Shown in pieces: positions 56,540 through 64,000 of a DNA stretch of 64,000 nt. Source of the stretch: Podocnemis expansa. Lineage: Eukaryota > Chordata > Testudines > Podocnemididae. The position numbers were made by a program, and so were the translations under genes. The stretch is taken from positions 19,851,663 to 19,915,662 of the forward strand of contig ML681998.1 in the NCBI GenBank assembly GCA_007922195.1, given 5' to 3'. The stretch's first letter is position 1; every line of letters begins with the position of its first letter. Below the pieces are notes generated by a model that was not told where the DNA came from, did no database searches, and saw nothing but the letters and a program-made list of their open reading frames with translations.

Positions 56540-56860
56540 ATCAAATTCATCTTTGCAAGAAGGGGTCATGTCAGACAATGGACCACAATTTGATGGCTAT
56601 AAGTTCCAGTGTTTTGCAGGAATAATTTGAGATTAATCACGTTACATCAAGTCCAAGATACCCACAGTCTAATTGGACTTATGAAAAATAGTGGTAAGAT
56701 AATAAAAAGATGAGTGAACAAGACCGAAATACAGCAAAGCTTACTGGATATTCTCCAAGCTTCTGTCCCTTCAAAGGTGGCCTTTTCAGTTAAACAAGTC
56801 CCCATTCCACAGATGAGGATCAGAGGCCAAAGAGTTTAAAGTATAAGTAATCCATTAGTT
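56540..56860 (+). pseudogene. Ty3/Gypsy-type integrase relic
   Basis: Across shifted + frames: FARRG at 56552-56566, then VMSDNGPQFDGYKFQCFA at 56565-56618, equal to the integrase core motif that surrounds the second catalytic Asp (VVSDNGPQF), then IKSKIPTV/SNWTYEK-like sequence in place of SPRYPQSNGLVEK (56650-56690), and YSPSFCPFK-like sequence near 56750. Such integrases insert LTR retrotransposon DNA. Frameshifts and stops make it dead; no reverse transcriptase or LTR is recognised nearby. Confidence 0.72.
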
Positions 56861-59250
56861 TTGGATTATATTCTGTTTTTACACGTGGAAGATACAATTT
56901 GCTATTCCCACTTCGAGGTGCCTAATTTTTTCATGCTACTTAACATTACGTAGCATTTAATATGTTCAAAGTGCAGCTCACACTGACTTCAGTTGAAGCT
57001 GTGAGTCCTCAGCCCTTCTATAAATAAGAATTCAGGGTCTCAGGTTGTGTGCCCATAAAATGTAGAACACAGAATTAGTGTCCATCTGTGAAAAGCTTGG
57101 TTTAAGTGACTTGCTCAGCATTGCATAGGAACTCTTTGACAGCAGCAGAGATAGAATCCAGTTCCTTGGAGAACATTCAACTACCTTAAGCGTGACACCC
57201 TTCTTTTTATTCCTGTACTCCCCTGCTTCATTCCCTGCACCCCTTCCAACTTCTTCAACAAATGAAGAAGTTATCATGCATACAATAGACATGTTTATTA
57301 TGCTCATGGCCCATCATCAGATCTGTCTACCTTTCACTACTATCTATCTTGAGCATCTCACTAGTAACCAGTCTCCTTCTGTTCATCACCTCTACACTTC
57401 AAATAATTTCAGTCATCTCTCCCCCACCTCTTACTGGTCCCAGTCTCTCTGCCCAGCCAATTCCAGTCTCCCCACCTCAACCTCGACTCTTAGTCTCACT
57501 TTCCCTCATTCACACTCCAGCCTCCTCATTCAGGCTCTGTGTTCCAATCTTTTCCCACTATCTGCCTCTCTCAGTCCCTGTCTTCTCCCTCACCTTTCAG
57601 CTGGGGCCCACAGAGGGTGGTCTGAGAACACAGGTGAGATCAACTCCTTGCTTTCAGTTCTGGTTCCTGGCCAAGGCCTGTTGCAGTCCAGAGTTGCAAT
57701 TGCAGCGAAAGTCCTAGTCATGCATGCTGGTGGCGGCAACAGAGACAGCCCATATAATACCATCTGGCTATGCTGGGGTGATGTTGAGCATGCCCTCACC
57801 CATAGAGCTTGCTGCATGGGACTGAAGTGGTGAGGCAGAATCTCCCTACTGATCTCTCATTGGGTGAGTGGGGGGGACGACAAGGCATCTTTTGGGGCAG
57901 AAACAGCCACTCTCAGACCCTGTTGCTGTACTGGGGAGAAGAGAGGCCCTAGACCACCAGAGGATAAGCTGAGTGGCTTTGGTGATGTTCTACGTGACTA
58001 GTGTGCTAAGAAATACAGAAGCCCAGGCCAGCCTCTTGTGTTCTTGCCATATGACCTTAGAATTGTGCCTGTTGCCAAGGCCTGTCTTTGGTGCCTGAAG
58101 TTGAGGAGCTGTGATGGCAGCTGAGGTGCCCTTCCCCTATTGTAGCCAAACAATGTGAGCTGGGATCAGAAGAGGTGGTAGCAGCCTCCAACCTCCTGCC
58201 CATCAAGAGTTGTGGTGACAGCTCCTGTCACAGATTTACTTCAGCTGGGATGTGCATATGTCTGAAAATAGTCTTGTATGGTGGGTGTGGAGTGACAGGA
58301 CTAAGCATTCTCCTCCCTAGCTCTAGTGGGGGCCACTACTAGCTGCTGCTTCCTCTGAAGATTCTAGTTCTTCCTTTTTCTGGAGCAGACTTTCTTGTAT
58401 AGATAGCCTGCTCTTTCAGCCTGTCTGTAATGGTGTCACAGTGATGTTACCACACTATCATGTGATGCCCTGATTGTTTTTAACACTTATTCCTGCTGTG
58501 GGTACCCTGTGTGTGATGAATATATATTTAGAGGAAAAATGTTTAAGCTGGATTGTCTAAATAGTAGTTTGTTCTGAGCTTCTAACACCTGTAGTTAAAG
58601 GGAGATTCCATGACTGATCCAATCTGGGATTAATAAAAAATAATAATTTGTACATCTGAATAAAATAATTTTTTGCCTTCATGTTTTTTTTTTATCATTC
58701 TGAGTTGGATCGTAGAGGGAATCATCATAATGAAACAATCACCCATCCTTTCATCTGTTTATGGAAATGTCATAAACATGCTTCTACAGCTATTCTGAAT
58801 ATCATTGGAAGAAATCCACAATACCCATGCCTTCATTCCATAGTTTTTCCATCCTAACAAGATATGAAACATTCAATCATTGTGAATAGAGCCCTTAGAA
58901 ACAGCAAAAGTTTGAAGAGCACCATGTAGCTGAATACCGTACAGGAAAACCCAAGACTACAAAAGGAATATAATCTTAAACAGTTCATTATTTGAAAAGC
59001 AATGCGACAGAAAGAATATACTTATGTGTGGATTTTTAATGAAATAATTTTTAATACACATTGAAGTTATTACAGTATGTCCTTTCATTTTTCTGCCTCC
59101 CTACAATTTTACAAATAGGAATGATCTTTGTTGCCGTAATCAATAAAGCCATCACATTTGAGGGGTTTAAGAAAAAATAGATCTTTGGGGAAGATAGTGT
59201 GCTAGATCATTGAAGAAATGAGCTGACTAAGGCATATTTTCTCATTACAG
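56861..59250. other. RIMS2 intron with C/T-rich and GC-rich stretches
   Basis: 57340-57600 is a pyrimidine-rich tract of CAGTCTC, CCTCATTC and CCAGCC phrases, followed by GC-richer sequence to about 58460. The two overlapping + ORFs at 57192-57833 and 57349-57717 are low-complexity Ser/Pro/Leu readings with no domain. The end, TATTTTCTCATTACAG, is the acceptor of the C2A exon. Confidence 0.4.
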
Positions 59251-59381
59251 ATAAAGCTGTGGTATGACAAGGTTGGTCATCAGTTGATAGTCACAATATT
59301 GGGAGCAAAGGATCTTCCTTCAAGGGAAGATGGGAGGCCAAGGAATCCTTATGTTAAAATTTACTTTCTTCCAGACAGAAG
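59251..59381 (+). CDS. RIMS2: RIMS2 exon: start of the C2A domain
   Basis: A 131-nt exon, acceptor CATTACAG and donor GTAGGA, phase 0 in and phase 2 out. It encodes IKLWYDKVGHQLIVTILGAK followed by DLPSREDGRPRNPYVKIYFL and PDR plus two bases of Ser. This is the first third of the C2A domain. In calcium-binding C2 domains the first loop carries Asp at LPALD and SDPYVK; here they read LPSRE and RNPYVK, so the ligands are missing, in line with RIM C2A domains not binding calcium. Tyr in LWYDK is shared with RIM1; the rest follows RIM2. The next exon is outside the window. Confidence 0.95.
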
Positions 59382-60414
59382 GTAGGATCAAGTGAAAAGT
59401 AAGGGATATGTGAGTAGAAGTTAAAGTAGATACTCAGATGGGATGCAGAACTGAGAAAATGTAGGCATTGTTTTCAATAGGGATTGAATTGCAAGATTGC
59501 CATTTTTAGCTTCACCAGGCACAAATACGTTAATAACCTGAGAGTATAAAAGGGAGATGTTAGTCAAAGGAAAAAGGTTTTTCCAATTTATGTCAACTTT
59601 GATACTGTGATATCTTTTATGACATCATCATATATATTTTTGAATCTCTCAAAAGCTTTTCATGCAAAAAGGTCATGCAAAAAGGGCACTTTACTTCAAA
59701 AGTTTTTAAACCATTGGCTTAATAAAATAGAGTGGGTTACATCCTCGGCTTGTGCAACCTGGCATAGTGACATTGAAGACAATGAAGGTAAAGATCCACA
59801 TTATCTGGGGATTAGAGTCATTGTTTTAATTACCTTGTCTATTTTTCTGAAGACTAGTATCCCCACTAATAATTTCTTTATTCATATTTCCAGATAAGTA
59901 GAACTTTTATGCGGTAGGATCTAGGCAGAAAGCTATAGGTGTATTTCTGATTAAACAAATTACATTGGAAAAATTTGTTCAATGCCACTTAGTTGTCTGT
60001 GGTTCTTGTAGAGTCTCAAATCTTTAATGTTAAAGTAAACAACTAAATTCTTTGTTTTAATAATATGGATAAAATGCAATTTAATAGTTAACATGTTCCA
60101 ACCATTAATTACCAGGAGTTCACAAATTCAACTATTATTATCCAGGCCATTAGTGTGCTATAGAGTATTTGCAAATGTTCCAGAATCTTCAGTATACTGC
60201 TAAAAAAAGAAATTAGTGCAATAGTTGCATGATGCAAAAATTCAGCAAATTTTAAATTAATGATTTTTTTAAACAACTTCTGAATCATTGTTATGAATAC
60301 AAAACTGTAATTTATACCCAATCCCACGTCCTAATCCCAATTTCATCAGAAAATCCTTATTCTAATGTCCTTCTGATTTCTTCTTAGTCTGTCAAACAAT
60401 GCACAAATTACTAC
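59382..60414. other. RIMS2 intron, nothing recognised
   Basis: AT-rich; ORFs at 59607-59897 and 60109-60327 have no domain. Confidence 0.4.
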
Positions 60415-60777
60415 TGTTCTCCTTCGAGTGGTGCTCATGTCAACTCCAGTTAGGTGTGCACACGCATGCGTGCACGGCTGCCGGCAGATTTTTCCCTAGC
60501 AACTCCTGTGGCCTGAGGGAGCTCCCTGGAGTTGCGCAGTAATAGCGCTGCATATAATCTCCCTCTGACCATTCCCCCGTCAGTTCCTTCTCACCGCCAT
60601 GGTGGCTGGTCGGCTTCTGGTGCTCCACGTGAGATGCTCCCTAGCTTGTTCTCTCTCCCTTGTTTTAGTGTACATAGTTAGTAGTAGTAGTAGTAGTTTA
60701 GAGTTAATTACTTGTAAGTTTAGTTTCCTCCCCTGTTATGGGACTGCCGTCAGCGGCTCGGGTTCCCTGTACGGGGA

Positions 60778-62936
60778 ATGCCGCGTTTCCCTGGTTTTAA
60801 GGCATGCGATGCTTACAAAAAGCCCATGCCAAAAAGTGATCACCGCTCCACTTGCTTAAAGTGTTTGAGGGAGGCACATCTGAAGGTTAAGTGCCGGTTC
60901 TGCAAAGAATTTAAGGCCAGGACTCTAAAAGATAGATCTCAGAGACTAAGAATTTACCTCATGGAGGAGGCTCTTAAACTGACGTCGTCAGTATCGGAAC
61001 AATCAGTCGGCGTGGCTTCAACAAAAAGTGCCCCGACTGCCGCTAAGAGTGCAGCACTGACAAGCTCTTGGCACCACGTCGGTTCATCCCATTTGCAGCC
61101 CCAGCATTGATCACAATCTCCGGTGCCGAAGAAAAAATCCAGAAGCAACAAGGGTCGCTCCCCCCATAAGAAGAGACCAGCTGACTCTGGGGTGGTGAGA
61201 CCCATGCCGGGCCACCCAACCTAGCCCTCGGCACTGAAGCAAGGCCTGCAGCATCGGGAACTTGCGCCAAGCTTGGCACCATTGCCTTCCCCGGAGGTGG
61301 AGATCGGGGATGAGGTGGAGATGGTCAGATCCCCCTCGATGCCGGACACCTTTGAGGTGGCAAGGGACTTAATTGAGATCACCATTCAGGGCAACGAGGC
61401 TCCGGCCCCGGCCCCTGCTCTCTCTAAGGGAAAACCTACCCCGCTGCCTCGCTCTCTGCACCAACCCTCCCCGGCACCAAGATCCTCGGCACTGGCATGG
61501 TCACCAAGATCCCTGTCTCCCTCGCAATCAGAGGTGGGCTCAGTAATGTTATCAAGGAGCCACTCCCGGTCTACTTCTCGCCTCACCAGCTCACAGGCCC
61601 CCTCCCCAGTTCCCAGTGCCATGGGGACCGCAATGGCAAAACCCAGGGCCGTGGCCATTTTGGACTCCCTGGGCCTACCACGAGGGGCAGGGGCAGCATT
61701 ATGCAAGGTCCTTCTCAAGCAGGAGATCCCTTTTAAGATTGGAGATGGTCTCCCAACCACCTACTACTGCAGAATCCCATCATACTGCCACCCATATGCC
61801 AGCACCGTCAGTGTCAGTTGATCCCACCGGTGCTGTATTGTCAGCCCCAATTATTCAAATAGAGGAAACAGAGTCTGCCGCTGTCAGGGGTTCGTTGTCG
61901 TCATCCTCCCCTGGTGAAGATCTCGCTGGCACCATGCTTGCCCCCCCCCCCCAGAAGATAGTAAGCTTTATCAGGACCTATTGAGGAGGGTGGCCTCCAA
62001 CAAGGGCATTCAGTCCCAGGAGATATCTGAGGATAACTCTGACCCTATGACAGACATTCTGTCACCCCCAGGCCCCTCTAGGGTGGCTCTCCCTATCATA
62101 AAGACTATTGAAAAGAACATGAAGCAGATTTGGCAAACTCCATCTTCTGCTTTGCCCACAGCAAAAAAAAAAAATGGAAAAGAAATATTTTGTACTGTCT
62201 AAGTATTATGAGTGTTTGTACACCCACCCTGCTCCGGGCTCATTTGTTGTGACAGCTGCCCTTGAAAAGGAAAGACAAGGTGCCCCAGCTCCTACTCCAA
62301 AATCAAAGGACACCAAAAAGTTAGAACTCTTCAGCCACAAGGTCTATTCTACTGGGGGCTTACAGCTCAGGGTAGCAAACCAACAAGCTATCCTGAGTTG
62401 ATATACTCACAAGACATGGTCATCTATGGAAAGGTTTGCCATTAGTCTCCCACTGGATTCTAAGAAGGACTTTGATGCCCTAGTGGAGGAAGGGAAAGCT
62501 GTGGCCAAGGCTTCCCCTTCAGGGGGCCTTGGATGCTGCAGATGCTGCGGCCCGGGTCATGGCATCAAGAATCTCGATGTGTCGCAGCTCTTGGCTACAG
62601 GTCTCGGGCCTACCCCCAGAAGTTCAATTCACAGTCCAGGATTTGCCTTTTGAAGGACAGTCTTTATTTTCTTCACAAATGGACTCTAAATTACACGGTG
62701 TGAAAGACTCTAAAGCTACTTTGAAATCCCTGGGGATGCACACCCCTGTGTCCCAACACAGACATTTTAGACCAGAGGCCTTCTCCCACGCTGCAACTCA
62801 GTATCAGAGACAGGACTCTAACCGCAGGCAGGGAAGGCTCAATAGGAGTCAGAATAGGAGCAGACACAGACAGTTTTCATCAAGCTGCAGGCATGGCACT
62901 CCGAAACAGCCCCAGGGCTCTAAACAGAACATTTGA
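60778..62936 (+). pseudogene. DIRS gag-like ORF1, frameshifted
   Basis: Starts MPRFPGFKACDAYKKPMPK with a Cys/His cluster (DHRSTCLKCLREAH, then CRFC). A Pro/Ser-rich linker follows (60990-61900). The conserved part is spread over frames: DILSPPGPSRVALPIIKTIE near 62055-62110, MEKKYFVLSKYYECLYTHPA from 62174, LFSHKVYSTGGLQLRVANQQ near 62330, and VSGLPPEVQFTVQDLPFEGQ then SLFSSQMDSKLHGVK near 62603-62705. A 12-bp C run at 61941-61952 and a 12-bp A run at 62163-62174 coincide with frame changes. The C-terminus is Arg/Gln-rich. It would be the nucleocapsid-like protein of the element. Confidence 0.8.
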
Positions 62937-63164
62937 CTCTTCAGTCGAGGACAGCGCACCAATCCCACATCTATTCCGCAACCGCTTAGCCCTCTTCCTC
63001 CATGCGTGGTGCCAGATTACATTGGAGAAATGGGTTCTATGCATGGTGGAACTGGGCTATTCTATCCAATTCCATACCATCCCACTTTCACGCCCCGCCC
63101 CCGTTCCTCGTCCCTTTTCAGGGACCCCTCTCACGACCAAATCCTCTTGGAAGAGGTCCACTGA

Positions 63165-64000
63165 CTTGTCAGACTAGGAGCTATAGAAGAGGTCCCTCTC
63201 AACCGCAGGGGAAAGGGGTTTTATTCAAGATATTTCCTGATTCCGAAATCCAAAGGTGGCCTCAGGCCTATTTTAGATCTAAGGGCCTTAAACAGGTTCA
63301 TAAAAAGGATAAAATTCTGCATGGTTTCCCTAGACTCAGTGATTTCTTCCCTTGGCACAGGAGATTGGTTCACTGCCCACGATCTTCATGATGCATACTT
63401 CCATATTTCCATCACTCCGAGACACAGACGCTTTCTAAGATTTACAGTGGGACCCCACCATTTCCAGTTTGCTGTCCTCCCATTTGGACTGTCCACAGCC
63501 CCAAGGGTCTTCACTAAATGTATGGCTGTCGTAACAGCTTTTCTACAGAGAAATCGGGTCCATGTGTTCCCCTGTCTAGATGACTGGCTAGTCATGGGCA
63601 CGTCAAAGGAGCATGTTCTGGCCAGTTTATCTCTCATTCAAGGACTCTTCAAAGAATTGGGGCTGTTGATCAACACACAAAAGTCAGTTCTCATCTCCAC
63701 CCAGTCCATAGACTTCATAGGGGCCACTCTCAATTCGGTCATCTCCAGAGCCTCCCTTCCTCCTCAGCGCTTGCACGCAATAGTATCAGTTATTCAGGAC
63801 TGGTCTTGTAATCCCCTAATAACCGCCTGCGCATGTCTGAGACTACTGGGACACATGGCCGCTTGCACACATGTGGTGCCATTGGCCAGACTGCATATGA
63901 GACTGCTTCAGTTATGGCTTGCCTCAGTTTTTTGCCCAGCCAGGGACAGCCTGGACCTAGTGATCTCTGTGCCTGACTCAATCCTGGCCTCCCTAACCTG
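63165..64000 (+). pseudogene. DIRS-type reverse transcriptase, 5' part, open at window end
   Basis: From 63165 one + frame stays open to the window end (about 278 codons). It reads LVRLGAIEEVPLN, GKGFYSRYFLIPKSKGGLRP, ILDLRALNRFI, DWFTAHDLHDAYFHISI with the first catalytic Asp block, FLRFTVGPHHFQFAVLPFGL, STAPRVFTK, and CLDDWLVMG at about 63571-63597, the DIRS form of the YxDD catalytic box. The region after it includes LGLLINTQKS and a LRLLGHMAACTHVVPLARLH connection toward RNase H. A TGA at 63162 separates this frame from the upstream DQILLEEVH, where related copies read through, so a single nonsense change may have broken an otherwise long frame. Confidence 0.85.

Larger units (their letters stand above)
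18204..59381 (+). other. RIMS2: RIMS2 gene, partial (visible exon span)
   Basis: Nine exons on the + strand encode the pre-PDZ linker, the PDZ domain, the PDZ-C2A linker and the start of C2A of a RIM protein. RIMs are cytoplasmic scaffolds of the presynaptic active zone that link vesicles (Rab3, Munc13) to voltage-gated calcium channels; the PDZ domain binds ELKS and N/P/Q-type channel tails. RIM2 rather than RIM1 is chosen because the PDZ segment has LNKRLKDGSVPRDSG and the C2A start has VTILGAKDLPSRE, while RIM1 as I remember it has a shorter NKR loop and VNVLQATDLP. Intron phases are mutually compatible throughout. Upstream exons and the rest of C2A, plus C2B, are outside the window. Orthology rests on remembered protein sequence, not a search. 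Confidence 0.93.
60415..64000 (+). mobile_element. DIRS-like retrotransposon, 5' part, continues beyond the window
   Basis: Begins with a terminal-repeat-like segment at about 60415-60600 (GTTCTCCTTCGAGTGGTGCT ... GCTGCATATAATC), comparable in layout with the 28.3-kb end. It is followed by a gag-like ORF1 (60778-62936) and by a reverse transcriptase (63165 to the end). This is the best-preserved copy in the window, but ORF1 is frameshifted and the reverse transcriptase frame has a stop at its start. RNase H, methyltransferase-like and tyrosine recombinase parts would lie beyond 64000. Confidence 0.85.

Noticed and set aside
57192..57833. A 213-codon + ORF
   Set aside because: Ser/Pro/Leu-rich low complexity over a C/T-rich tract; a second overlapping frame is equally open; no domain.
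18204..59381. Assignment to RIMS1
   Set aside because: LNKRLKDGSVPRDSG in PDZ and VTILGAKDLPSRE in C2A fit RIM2; RIM1 differs at these places in the sequence I remember. Only isolated residues such as LWYDK are RIM1-like.
60599..60859. An independent small gene starting at an ATG in GCCATGG context
   Set aside because: It lies in the 5' region of the DIRS-like copy just upstream of ORF1 and has no domain; probably leader sequence of the element.

Overview
The window looks like intronic and exonic DNA of a sauropsid vertebrate, most likely a turtle. The grounds are spliceosomal exons with vertebrate splice sites, abundant CR1-type LINEs, a tRNA-derived SINE that ends in a CR1 3' tail, DIRS-like tyrosine-recombinase retrotransposons, Penelope-like elements and fold-back DNA transposons. 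This mix is familiar from turtle genomes. The species cannot be named from the sequence alone, and a crocodilian is not strictly excluded.

The only host gene I can support is a partial RIMS2 gene (RIM2, a presynaptic active-zone scaffold) on the + strand. Nine exons are visible: two alternative exons just before the PDZ domain (18204-18271 and 18391-18599), three exons encoding the PDZ domain (21357-21476, 29284-29383, 29926-30049), two linker exons (41926-41972, 43207-43319), one 16-codon cassette exon (52304-52351) and the first C2A exon (59251-59381). Reading frames join across every intron. The N-terminal Rab3/Munc13-binding part, the rest of C2A and C2B lie outside. The first 18 kb and the last 4.6 kb would then be intron.

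The introns are packed with nested mobile DNA. Region by region: a CR1 fragment (0.3-1.8 kb); an LTR-like block with two tandem arrays (2.6-3.6 kb); a DIRS gag relic broken by a Penelope hairpin (4.0-5.8 kb); a CR1 copy carrying two fold-back elements and a tRNA/CR1 SINE (10.0-12.2 kb); a reverse CR1 carrying another fold-back element with an assembly gap (12.8-15.4 kb); a pyrimidine-rich tract (16.2-16.9 kb); one Penelope-like element nested in another (19.7-21.0 kb); a 5.5-kb DIRS-like element with terminal and internal complementary repeats (22.9-28.4 kb); a palindromic element (32.7-33.1 kb); a third DIRS copy (36.2-39.5 kb); a hAT-like MITE (40.5-41.1 kb); a Penelope-like copy with a 13-bp target duplication (45.9-46.5 kb); a 1.2-kb fold-back element with a GC-rich core (47.3-48.5 kb); a Ty3/Gypsy integrase relic (56.5-56.9 kb); and a DIRS copy with a recognisable reverse transcriptase running off the end (60.4-64.0 kb).

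I do not see an operon-like or defence-like system. The most distinctive structures are the mutually exclusive RIMS2 exons, the DIRS internal complementary region, the 12-13-bp-flanked Penelope hairpins and the palindrome-filled fold-back elements.
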